DNA of 37,110 bases from an uncultured Bacilli bacterium (GCA_947594675.1 CANQEF010000002.1:1-37110), one strand, 5' to 3'. Positions 7,745 through 14,676 are shown, counted from the stretch's first letter. Made by a program: numbers and translations. Notes: a model not told the origin generated them from the sequence alone.

Positions 7745-7993
7745 TTACTTAATTGTTACTATTTTTTGTGTGTACACAGTATTCATCCTACTTGTTGTTT
7801 CTAATTTCAGAAATATAGTTTCTATTTTTTCAGCCAGTACTGTTTCTAAATTATATGACCATATCTTGTATACTTCATTTCCTATTAGTGATTCATATTT
7901 ATAATCATCGGCGCCAGGATACATTGGATCACCTGTAGCTATATCAATATGAAAACTATCTTTAATATTTTCTAACATAATATCTTTTTTCAT
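7745..7993 (-). pseudogene. AbiEii-family toxin, central fragment (split gene)
   Basis: This 82-codon frame reads FHIDIATGDPMYP, then KIWSYNLETVLAEKIETIF and TTSRMN, followed by 13 unrelated codons and a stop. IDIATGDP and YNLETVLAEKIET are the conserved middle of AbiEii/DUF1814 proteins, and SRM should be followed by KDxYDI, which instead appears at 1768-2043. The N-terminal nucleotidyltransferase signature is missing, so the toxin was also truncated at its 5' side. A promoter (8030-8058) and Shine-Dalgarno (AAGGA 6 nt before the ATG) precede this piece, so it may still be transcribed and translated as a short peptide. No antitoxin (AbiEi) gene is seen nearby. Confidence 0.8.
7782..7792. repeat. 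Right 11-bp direct repeat at island boundary
   Basis: TTCATCCTACT, identical to 2012-2022. It marks the point where the AbiEii frame is interrupted on its N-terminal side. Confidence 0.75.
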
Positions 7994-8029
7994 ATCAATT
8001 CCTTTTCTTACTTTAACAAATACACTGAA

Positions 8030-8058
8030 ATTCTATTATTTTTCAATTTACTTGTCAA
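8030..8058 (-). promoter_or_regulatory. Promoter upstream of the AbiEii remnant
   Basis: On the minus strand: TTGACA (8058-8053), 17-nt spacer, TAGAAT (8035-8030). It lies beyond the thrS terminator and reads into the 7745-7993 frame. Confidence 0.65.
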
Positions 8059-8145
8059 AGGATTAACTAATTCTATTATAATTGTCATCTTATATAAATA
8101 TTTTACTTTCCTAGATTGGGAATGCTCTAACCCAAATTTAATAAA

Positions 8146-8187
8146 AAATTAAAAAGCTATTAAGAAAGTTATCTTTTTCTTAACAGC
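8146..8187 (-). terminator. Terminator of thrS
   Basis: Read on the minus strand, GCTGTTAAGAAA (8187-8176) pairs with TTTCTTAATAGC (8167-8156), a 12-bp stem with one G-T pair, followed by TTTTTAATTTTTT. Confidence 0.8.
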
Positions 8188-8212
8188 CTTATTAAAAACC
8201 AATTTTATTAAT

Positions 8213-9958
8213 TTATTTTCTTAAACTTTTATTATTAATTTCATCATTAATCATATTTAAGAATTCATCTTTAGAAATACTTTTGGTATCTTTTTGTCCA
8301 TATAGACGATAGCTAATTATATTATTTTCTTTTTCATTATCTCCCAAAATTATAGTATAAGGAATTTTTTGAGTTTGAGTTTCTCTTAGACGATAACCTA
8401 GCTTTTCATTACGATCATCTAATTCAACACGAATATTATTTTCTTTTAAGAATGCAACAAACTCTTTAGCATAATCTCCTTGAAATTCTGGGTTAACAGG
8501 AATAACTTTTACTTGAACAGGAGCAAGCCAAGTTGGAAATGCTCCGGCAAAATGCTCAATTAAAATACCAATAAATCTTTCAATAGAACCAAATATTACT
8601 CTATGTAACATAATTGGACGAGACTTTGTTCCATCTTGATTTATATAAGTTAAATCAAAACGTTCTGGTAAATTAGCATCTAACTGGATGGTACCACATT
8701 GCCATACTCTGCCAAGGGAATCTTTTATATGAAAATCTAATTTTGGTCCATAGAAAGCCCCGTCTCCTGGATTTATTTTACAATCATGACCTGCTTTATG
8801 GCAAGCCTCTTGTAAAATAGTTTCTGATTTATTCCAAGATTCTATTGTTCCAATAAATTTTTCTTCAGGACGAGTTGATAATTCTATTTCATAAGTTAAT
8901 CCAAAAATATTATAAATTCTATCTATAAATGCAATCAAGCGAATAATTTCTTCTTCTATTTGATCTTCTCTCATAAATATATGAGCATCATCTTGAGTAA
9001 ATGTTCTAACTCTAAATAAACCATTTAAGGCACCACTTGCTTCATGTCTATGCACTTGTCCTAATTCACCACATCTAATTGGTAAATCTTTATATGAATG
9101 AAGAGTATTTTTATAAACTAACATTCCTCCTGGACAATTCATTGGTTTTATTGCAAACTCTTTATCATCAATTACTGATGTATACATATTTTCACGATAA
9201 TTTTCCCAGTGACCTGATATTTCCCATAATTCTTTGCTTAACATGATAGGCGTTTTAATAAACTCATAGCCTTCTTTAGTATGTTCTTCATACCAAAAAT
9301 TTTCTAGTATATTTCTAATAATCATGCCTTTAGGTAAGAAGAAAGGAAATCCAGGACCATAGTCGCTAATCATAAATAGGCCTAATTCTTTACCTAATTT
9401 TCTATGATCTCTTTTTTTAGCCTCTTCTAAAAAGTTAAGATGTTCTTGTAATTGTTCTTCTGTATCAAAACATATTCCATAGACTCTTTGAAGCATTTTA
9501 TTGTGGGCATCACCTTTCCAATAAGCTCCACTTACTTTTAAAAGTTTAAAATACTTTAATTCTTTTGTAGATTCAACGTGTGGTCCACGACAAAGATCTG
9601 TAAAGTCTCCTTGTCGGTAACAAGAAATTATTTGCTCATTTTCATTCATTCTACTAATTAAATCTATTTTATAAGGATCGTCTTTAAATCTTTCTAAAGC
9701 TTCCTTTTTAGATATTTCTTCCCGAATAATTTTCTTGCCATCCTTAGCAATATGTTTCATTTCTTTTTCTATTCTTTCTAAATCTTCTTCTTTTATGACA
9801 TCATCTCCTAGATCAATATCATAATAAAATCCTTCTTCAATTACAGGTCCAACCCAAAACTTAGCATTAGGATATAAATGCTTAATAGCTTGAGCTAATA
9901 AGTGAGCACAAGAGTGATTTTTAATACTTAATTTTTTATCTTCTTTAATATTTATCAT
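8213..9958 (-). CDS. thrS: Threonyl-tRNA synthetase lacking the TGS domain
   Basis: A class II synthetase that charges tRNA-Thr. The protein is 581 aa when started at the ATG at 9958 (MINIKEDKK). This start is supported because the sequence before it, including AGTTAAAAATG, is conserved in a second leader copy ahead of another gene; a TTG 11 codons upstream is less likely. The usual N-terminal TGS domain of about 60 aa is absent. The editing domain is present, with HSCAH (15-19) and CRGPH (123-127), which carry its expected His/Cys residues. The catalytic core has MNCPGG, HRHEASGAL and LHRVIFGSIERF (zinc ligands and motifs 2/3), then the anticodon-binding domain (PVQVKVIPV...). The family is typically about 640 aa; TGS-less forms are known from some reduced Bacillota and Mollicutes. 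Terminator at 8146-8187. Confidence 0.95.
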   Translation of the reverse strand: MINIKEDKKLSIKNHSCAHLLAQAIKHLYPNAKFWVGPVIEEGFYYDIDLGDDVIKEEDLERIEKEMKHIAKDGKKIIREEISKKEALERFKDDPYKIDLISRMNENEQIISCYRQGDFTDLCRGPHVESTKELKYFKLLKVSGAYWKGDAHNKMLQRVYGICFDTEEQLQEHLNFLEEAKKRDHRKLGKELGLFMISDYGPGFPFFLPKGMIIRNILENFWYEEHTKEGYEFIKTPIMLSKELWEISGHWENYRENMYTSVIDDKEFAIKPMNCPGGMLVYKNTLHSYKDLPIRCGELGQVHRHEASGALNGLFRVRTFTQDDAHIFMREDQIEEEIIRLIAFIDRIYNIFGLTYEIELSTRPEEKFIGTIESWNKSETILQEACHKAGHDCKINPGDGAFYGPKLDFHIKDSLGRVWQCGTIQLDANLPERFDLTYINQDGTKSRPIMLHRVIFGSIERFIGILIEHFAGAFPTWLAPVQVKVIPVNPEFQGDYAKEFVAFLKENNIRVELDDRNEKLGYRLRETQTQKIPYTIILGDNEKENNIISYRLYGQKDTKSISKDEFLNMINDEINNKSLRK

Positions 9959-10029
9959 TTTTAACTGACTTCCTTTCTTTCGTCCTTTCAATCATCTGAA
10001 AGGCACAATTTGGTTTAAAAAACTTTATC
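9956..10029 (-). repeat. thrS leader, copy A of duplicated leader
   Basis: From GATAAAGTTTTTTAAACC through to the thrS ATG this matches 12114-12188 closely. It contains the hairpin CCTTTCA-GATGAT-TGAAAGG, then a purine-rich stretch with GAAAGAAAGGAA acting as Shine-Dalgarno. The CCTTTC arm can pair either with TGAAAGG or with the GAAAGG of the ribosome binding site, which would allow translational control. No T-box sequence is present here. Confidence 0.7.
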
Positions 10030-10038
10030 ATTTTTTCA

Positions 10039-11796
10039 TTAGTGTCTTATACTACTATCTTTAAAATTGTTTTCATTAAATGCTGGATGAGAATATAAAA
10101 AATCACTTCCTACTTTTCGTAGTTTGGGTAAATTTATTTCTTGCAAAGAACTATTATGATATAAAAAATTACTTCCTACTTTTTGTAGTTTGGGTAAATT
10201 TATTTCTTGCAAAGAACTATTATGATATAAAAAATCATATCCTACTTTTTGTAGTTTGGGTAAATTTATTTCTTGCAAAGAACTATTATGATATAAAAAA
10301 CAACTTCCTACTTCTTCTAGGTTTGGTAAATCTAGCATTTGTAAGGAGGTATTCCACCATAAGAAACTATCATCTACTTTTTCCAAATTTGGTAAAGATA
10401 CTTCTTTTAGAGAGTTATTTCTTGATAAAAAGCTATGCGTTGCTTCCAGTAAATTTGGTAAATTTATTGTTTGTAAAGAATTATTATCCTTTAGGAACCA
10501 ATCGCCTGTTTTTGGTAAATTTGGTAAAGATAGTGTTTGTAAAGTATTATTACTACTTAGGAACCAATCGCCTATTTTTTGTAAATTTGGTAAAGATAGT
10601 GTTTGTAGAGAATTATTTTGATATAAGAAACTATTTCCTACTTTTTGTAGTTTGGGTAAATTTATTTCTTGCAAAGAACTATTATGATATAAAAAATCAT
10701 CTCCTACTTCTTGTAAATTTGGTAAATCTAGTATTTCTAAAGAGTTATTATTACGCAAAAACCAATGTCCTACTTTTTCTACATTAGAATTTATTAACTT
10801 TATAATTTGATTATCCTCATTTAATACTATTCTTATGTCTTCTCCATCTTTTACTTTTATTTTTATATTCTTCTCTTTTCCTGCTACATTTTCTATCTCT
10901 ATTTTTTCTATATCTTTTATAGTATCGGGGAATGAGTCTTCTACTTTTTTATCATATATTTTTATTTCTTTATTTACTAAATCTAATATAAAATAATTAA
11001 CTACTATATATTTTTCTTTTTCATATTTTTTTACTTCAAAATTATCTATTATTATATTATTTAGACAATAATACACATTATTTATTTCTTGATTATATTT
11101 ATAATATTTTCCATCAGCTGCTCTAACATACCCTTCTATTTCAAGATTTCTATTTTTATGATGTTGAATTAAACCATATTCTTTTTCAAAACTTTTTGTT
11201 AATCCTTCTACTATATTATCTAAATTATTTGAAAATGTTGAATCTGGATTATTTACCCTGTGATTATATCTATTTTTTATTGATAAAGTGTGTGAAGAGT
11301 CTCTAGTAAACTGGATACTTATTACACTTGTTCCATATTCATCTTGCCTTTGTGGATTTTTATAATCTTTTCTTCTTATTTTATCTACATCTTTTTTTAC
11401 TGCAAAAAAGACTCTACACCTATTCAGCCTTCCACCATGAAAGGTACATAATTCTTCTCCTTTAGAATAATATTTTTTAAAGCTTTGTATTTCTTTTTCA
11501 CTTTTACATTCATATAATTCATATCCTACTTCATTTAACAATTCTTTTGGTGTTTTATTTGTTTTTACTTGATTATTATTTTCTACATTTACTAAACTAT
11601 AAATGTAATTTTTAAATTCAGTTTCTTGTTCTTGAGCTATAATATCTTTGTATAAACTATGGTTTGGTTCAAAGGTGTTTAGAAGTAGCTTTGGTAACAA
11701 TCCTTCTGTTTCAAGTAAAGTTGGGAAAAACTCTCGACACAACTTGGCCATTTCTTCTCCATACTTTTTCTTTATTATTTTTAAATCTTGATTCAC
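10039..11796 (-). CDS. Cytoplasmic leucine-rich-repeat protein
   Basis: I choose the GTG at 11796 (VNQDLKIIKKKYG), which has GGAGG 9 nt upstream; the ATG at 11805 directly abuts that GGAGG. The product is 585 aa without a signal peptide. The N-terminal half (about 1-325) is a non-repeat domain with notable segments ELCTFHGGRLNRCRVFFAV, YGTSVISIQFTRD and SIKNRYNHRVNNPDSTFSNN. The C-terminal part has about ten 22-residue repeats of the form LPxLxxVGxxFLxxNxSL, like the BspA/LRR_5 type, several nearly identical at the DNA level. LRR arrays form a solenoid that binds proteins; the partner is unknown. It forms an operon with the 95-aa gene, and both lie between two copies of the thrS leader, suggesting an inserted cassette. 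Confidence 0.75.
   Translation of the reverse strand: MNQDLKIIKKKYGEEMAKLCREFFPTLLETEGLLPKLLLNTFEPNHSLYKDIIAQEQETEFKNYIYSLVNVENNNQVKTNKTPKELLNEVGYELYECKSEKEIQSFKKYYSKGEELCTFHGGRLNRCRVFFAVKKDVDKIRRKDYKNPQRQDEYGTSVISIQFTRDSSHTLSIKNRYNHRVNNPDSTFSNNLDNIVEGLTKSFEKEYGLIQHHKNRNLEIEGYVRAADGKYYKYNQEINNVYYCLNNIIIDNFEVKKYEKEKYIVVNYFILDLVNKEIKIYDKKVEDSFPDTIKDIEKIEIENVAGKEKNIKIKVKDGEDIRIVLNEDNQIIKLINSNVEKVGHWFLRNNNSLEILDLPNLQEVGDDFLYHNSSLQEINLPKLQKVGNSFLYQNNSLQTLSLPNLQKIGDWFLSSNNTLQTLSLPNLPKTGDWFLKDNNSLQTINLPNLLEATHSFLSRNNSLKEVSLPNLEKVDDSFLWWNTSLQMLDLPNLEEVGSCFLYHNSSLQEINLPKLQKVGYDFLYHNSSLQEINLPKLQKVGSNFLYHNSSLQEINLPKLRKVGSDFLYSHPAFNENNFKDSSIRH
10060..10788. repeat. 66-bp tandem coding repeats in the LRR gene
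   Basis: There are about ten tandem 66-bp units. The units around 10080-10310 and at about 10640-10700 are almost identical (for example TTGCAAAGAACTATTATGAT at 10141 and again at 10207). Such arrays can change copy number by recombination or slippage without changing the reading frame. Confidence 0.85.
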
Positions 11797-11828
11797 GTCT
11801 AACATCCTCCATATCCATATGGTTATTC

Positions 11829-12116
11829 TTATCCATAAACTCTTTTTAAATATATTTTTTTATTATCTATTAGTAAAATTACTAAATCCTCATCTTCTTC
11901 ATTTTTTATATTTCTACCATATTTACTATCCAAAGTGTCAAAACTTAACAAAGAATATTCTTCTTGTAATAATTTTTCACTTATATAAATGTAATCTCCT
12001 ATTTTAGGATTTTTTTCTAAATTATAAAATTCTATGTTAAAGTGATATATTTTATTATTAATATCTTTTAATTCATATTGATAGTTATCTATTTTGTTAA
12101 TTTCTAATTTTTTCAT
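11829..12116 (-). CDS. Small hypothetical protein co-encoded with the LRR gene
   Basis: This 95-aa protein (MKKLEINKIDNYQYELKDIN...) is rich in charged residues and short predicted strands (YQYELKDINNKIYHFNIEF, KIGDYIYIS, DLVILLIDNKKIYLKRV), suggesting a small beta-barrel-like fold. I recognise no family. Its ATG lies in the same leader context as thrS (AGTTAAAAATG preceded by GAAAGAAAGGAA), so its translation signals appear to be a copy of those of thrS. The LRR gene begins 32 nt after its stop, so the two are probably made together. It could be a chaperone, immunity-type or regulatory partner of the LRR protein; nothing in the sequence decides this. Confidence 0.65.
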   Translation of the reverse strand: MKKLEINKIDNYQYELKDINNKIYHFNIEFYNLEKNPKIGDYIYISEKLLQEEYSLLSFDTLDSKYGRNIKNEEDEDLVILLIDNKKIYLKRVYG

Positions 12117-12188
12117 TTTTAACTAGCATTCCTTTCTTTCAACCCTTCAATCATTTGAAAGGCACAATTTGGTTTAAAAAACTTATCT
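12114..12188 (-). repeat. Copy B of the duplicated thrS-type leader
   Basis: This is nearly the same sequence as 9956-10029. The hairpin is CCTTTCA-AATGAT-TGAAGGG, in which one A-to-G change keeps pairing as G-U, and the ribosome binding site GAAAGAAAGGAA is retained. This copy lies after a longer noncoding stretch (12189-12268) that may hold the promoter (TTGAAA and TAATAA about 18 nt apart near 12200-12235), so it is plausibly the original leader. Confidence 0.7.
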
Positions 12189-12268
12189 TATATAATGTAA
12201 GACTGTTATTAGGCATACTACAGAGTGCATTTCAAAGATTAGCTTATTATATTGGGTATCAAATTTAA

Positions 12269-12889
12269 TTATTTTTCAATCCTCTTTATATATAAATCAA
12301 CTTCAATATCTTTAGAAACTAATTTTTTAAATTCTTCTTGCAAACTAATATCTCCAACAATACTGCCATAGTGGATAGGAATTGCCTTTTGAGGTTTTAT
12401 TTTATTTATGTAGTTAGCAGCCTCTTTATAATCCATAGTGTATACTCCTCCAATAGGTATAAATACTACATCAGAGTTAATAGCTAAAGTTTCTTTTGTT
12501 ACATCTGTATCTCCCATGATATAATAACTTGTATCTTTTATATTTAATACATAACCTACGTAGTTTTTTTCCTTGGGATGATAATTTTTATTAATATTAT
12601 AAGCATTTACAGTTTTAAAAGTAAAAGTAAATAAACTATACTCTTCATTTGGTTTTACTACCATTTTGTTAGGAAAATCAATATTTTTTAAACACTCAGG
12701 TACTATTAGTTTTGTTTTTTCATTAGCTACTTTTTTAATAGAGTCTTCATCATAATGGTCGTAATGATCATGAGTTATAAATATGTAGTCAGCATCATTT
12801 AAATTATCCTTGATTTTAAATGGATCAAAATAAATGACTACATCATCTTCTAATCTGATAGCACTTTGAGTAAAAACTTTTATTTTCAT
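12269..12889 (-). CDS. Metallo-beta-lactamase-fold hydrolase (UPF0173-like)
   Basis: This 206-aa protein has the metal-binding motif THDHYDHYD (HxHxDH type) at about residues 39-47, a downstream GDTD with the bridging Asp at about 126, and a C-terminal HYG (His at about 173). Together these form a dinuclear metal centre on an MBL fold. The length and order fit the small predicted metal-dependent hydrolases related to UlaG/YtkL (COG2220); the substrate cannot be assigned. The start overlaps the stop of the preceding gene as ATGA, indicating translational coupling with the 162-aa protein. Both lie downstream of a T-box. No strong terminator is seen before the 12114-12188 leader, so read-through towards thrS is possible. 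Confidence 0.85.
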   Translation of the reverse strand: MKIKVFTQSAIRLEDDVVIYFDPFKIKDNLNDADYIFITHDHYDHYDEDSIKKVANEKTKLIVPECLKNIDFPNKMVVKPNEEYSLFTFTFKTVNAYNINKNYHPKEKNYVGYVLNIKDTSYYIMGDTDVTKETLAINSDVVFIPIGGVYTMDYKEAANYINKIKPQKAIPIHYGSIVGDISLQEEFKKLVSKDIEVDLYIKRIEK

Positions 12890-13374
12890 TTACAATCTTT
12901 CCTTTTTCTTTTAGAATATTTAATTATTTTATTATTGTTGTTACACAAAAATGAATCATCACCTTCATTTTCGTAATATATAAAATCAAAACTTTCTAAG
13001 TAAGCGTCTATTAATTCTTGATATTTAGAATATGAAACTTGTCTAATATCCTCATTTTTACTTTTTAAAAGTAAACAGATAGCATCTAGTGATGTAACAT
13101 TATTCAAATATCTTTTTATAAAATTAGGCATCTTAGTGTTATGACTTATTTGATTATAGTTAATTATCTTTTTAGCAATGGCTATTTCTAATACTTCTTT
13201 CAAAGTATTATTTTTTTCAATATTCCATATACTTATTAAATCATTTAATTTAAAAGAATCTAGTCTTTTTGATAAAACTTTTATTATTTTTTCTTTATTA
13301 ACATTCTTCTGACGAAGTAATGCCATTAAAAAGAAGATATTCATATCTTTGTATTTAATTGGATATACTTGCAT
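12886..13374 (-). CDS. Hypothetical protein downstream of the T-box
   Basis: I take the ATG at 13374 (MQVYPIKYKD), preceded by AGGGGGA; an in-frame start at 13404 would lie inside the T-box terminator. The product is 162 aa, mostly predicted helices (EKIIKVLSKRLDSFKLNDLISIW, LKEVLEIAIAKKII, DIRQVSYSKYQELIDAYLES), with a very basic end (KYSKRKRKDCK). It has some feel of HEAT-like helical pairs, but I recognise no family. Its placement directly after a T-box and in ATGA overlap with an MBL hydrolase suggests expression that responds to uncharged tRNA. Function unknown. Confidence 0.65.
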   Translation of the reverse strand: MQVYPIKYKDMNIFFLMALLRQKNVNKEKIIKVLSKRLDSFKLNDLISIWNIEKNNTLKEVLEIAIAKKIINYNQISHNTKMPNFIKRYLNNVTSLDAICLLLKSKNEDIRQVSYSKYQELIDAYLESFDFIYYENEGDDSFLCNNNNKIIKYSKRKRKDCK

Positions 13375-13399
13375 AATTTTTCCCCCTGAAATATATAAA

Positions 13400-13597
13400 A
13401 ACACTCCTAATATTAGGAGTGTTTTGACACGGTACCATCCTTGGTTTAACTTAATTATTGATAACGGAATTATCCGAAATTACTTTGATAATCTAGCTAA
13501 AAAGGTAGTAATAAATTAACTATTTATTCGTTTGCACCAACCACGAATTCTCTTAAAAAATCATTAATTCATCGTGTCCTTTATCATTGCCTTTCTT
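13400..13597 (-). promoter_or_regulatory. T-box leader (tRNA-sensing riboswitch)
   Basis: Read on the minus strand there is a stem I region (about 13585-13500) with AGAGAA and GGTTGGTGCAAACG, the usual distal stem I signatures, and AAAGG/CCTTT closing the base. Next comes the T-box core AAGGATGGTACCGTG (13442-13428), containing the TGG that pairs with the tRNA acceptor end. The terminator AACACTCCTAAT/ATTAGGAGTGTT with a T run (13423-13395) is next. The specifier loop strand lies within TTATTACTACC; ACT or ACC (Thr), TAC (Tyr) and ATT (Ile) are possible readings and I cannot decide by eye. It controls the 162-aa gene and the MBL hydrolase; thrS lies further down the same strand. Confidence 0.85.
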
Positions 13598-13602
13598 GTT
13601 TT

Positions 13603-13631
13603 AATATATCACTATTTTATCTTTTTAGCAA
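13603..13631 (-). promoter_or_regulatory. Promoter of the T-box transcript
   Basis: Minus strand TTGCTA (13631-13626), 17-nt spacer, TATATT (13608-13603). It overlaps the 3' end of the J-domain gene. Confidence 0.65.
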
Positions 13632-14676
13632 TCATTTTTTCATTATTTGTCTTTTCTATTTGTAATTCTTCTTTTGTGATAAAATTTGGTACATATAATG
13701 AAGTAGTAAGTATTAAGTATGAGTCGTTACTTTTTATAATAGAATCAGGATTTAACGTAATTAAATCTTCTATGGAAGTAGCATGTATTTTAGCGAATTC
13801 TTCTAGAGTAATATTATAATTATATTCAACAGGATAAGTATAGTATGGCATATCATCTATAGGAATATTGTATGGTAAAAATAAGCTTTCTCCTATTAAT
13901 AATTTATCAGTACATTTGTTGTTTATGGATTTAATAATATGAATGGGAGTATTACTTTGTTCTTGTAAATAAGTATAGTTATCTCCCGGTAGTACTTTAT
14001 AGTTTCTAGTTAATTTAATACTTGTAGGTTTTTTATTATTATATTCTATACTAGATGTATAAGTAGATTTTGTGTCAATATTATTAGCATTATTAGTATT
14101 TAGTAGAAATGGTATTATTAATGACATTGCTACAATTTTTCTATTTCTTAAAACAAATTTTGGTATTGAATCTTCACTAAAATAAGAGAGCTTAGATAAT
14201 TGATAGAATGTTTCTGCACATACATGAAAAGTACCTCTTTTTATATATAAAAAGATTTGTTCTTTTTTATTGGAATAATTTTTATTAAGTCTACTATCAT
14301 AAATAGAATGTCTTTTTAAAAAAGGATATTTTTCTTCTTCTTTTTTTACTTCTTGATAAGATTTTTTGATATTATTCTTTACTTTTTTTAGATAAGATTT
14401 ATATGTTTTAGCTGCTTTATTTTTTATTTGTTTTTCCTTATATTTATGATATAGGACATTATATTCTGATCTTTTATTATCATCTTTTAAAACTTCATAA
14501 GCTTCTAATACTTCTTGGAGTTGTTTTTTATAAAGAAGTTGTTCTTCTTTTGTACTATTTATACATGAATCAGGATGATATTTTTTAGCTAAAGTATGGA
14601 AAGATTTTTTTATCTCATCAAGTGATGCATTTTCATTAACTCCTAAAATTTTGTAATAATCAACAAAGTTATTCAT
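13612..14676 (-). CDS. J-domain protein with C-terminal LysM-like repeats
   Basis: This 354-aa protein begins with a J domain (about 4-75): DYYKILGVNENASLDEIKKSF, then KKYHPDS with the HPD triad that stimulates DnaK ATPase, and AYEVLKDDNKRSEY. A basic coiled region follows (about 80-125). A hydrophobic stretch IVAMSLIIPFLL at about 185-197 could be a single membrane segment. The C-terminal half contains two LysM-like units (KVLPGDNYTYLQEQSNTPIHIIKSIN and YNITLEEFAKIHATSIEDLITLN). It has no Gly/Phe or zinc region, so it is not a canonical DnaJ. A cytoplasmic J domain joined through a membrane segment to an external peptidoglycan-binding part is my inferred topology. GGGGGAA precedes the ATG; it has its own promoter at 14707-14735. 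Confidence 0.8.
   Translation of the reverse strand: MNNFVDYYKILGVNENASLDEIKKSFHTLAKKYHPDSCINSTKEEQLLYKKQLQEVLEAYEVLKDDNKRSEYNVLYHKYKEKQIKNKAAKTYKSYLKKVKNNIKKSYQEVKKEEEKYPFLKRHSIYDSRLNKNYSNKKEQIFLYIKRGTFHVCAETFYQLSKLSYFSEDSIPKFVLRNRKIVAMSLIIPFLLNTNNANNIDTKSTYTSSIEYNNKKPTSIKLTRNYKVLPGDNYTYLQEQSNTPIHIIKSINNKCTDKLLIGESLFLPYNIPIDDMPYYTYPVEYNYNITLEEFAKIHATSIEDLITLNPDSIIKSNDSYLILTTSLYVPNFITKEELQIEKTNNEKMIAKKIK

Larger units (their letters stand above)
2012..7792. mobile_element. Roughly 5.8-kb genomic island inserted in an abiEii gene
   Basis: The segment is bounded by two copies of TTCATCCTACT (2012-2022 and 7782-7792). Outside the repeats lie the two halves of one AbiEii reading frame; inside are four plus-strand genes (AAA+, mini AAA+-like, metallopeptidase-VWA, WG-repeat protein) and one small minus-strand gene. 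No recombinase, transposase or obvious terminal inverted repeats are visible inside, so the element would depend on a recombinase elsewhere or be a passive cassette. The 11-bp repeat could be an attachment-site core or a target-site duplication. That the inserted DNA interrupts abiEii is read directly from the frames; the mechanism is inference. Confidence 0.7.

Noticed and set aside
8114..8137. A second terminator (TTGGG...CCCAA) between thrS and the AbiEii remnant
   Set aside because: The stem is only 5 bp with a long loop and no proper T run; the 8146-8187 hairpin is sufficient.
10080..10787. A long plus-strand open frame opposite the LRR repeats
   Set aside because: It is the complement of the 66-bp repeats; its own repeats mirror the LRR units, there is no ribosome binding site, and the minus-strand protein is a convincing LRR.
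10060..10788. Possible CRISPR array
   Set aside because: The repeats are contiguous 66-bp coding units without unique spacers.
12886..13404. Start of the 162-aa protein at 13404
   Set aside because: That start lies in the T-box terminator; the ATG at 13374 has AGGGGGA at proper spacing.
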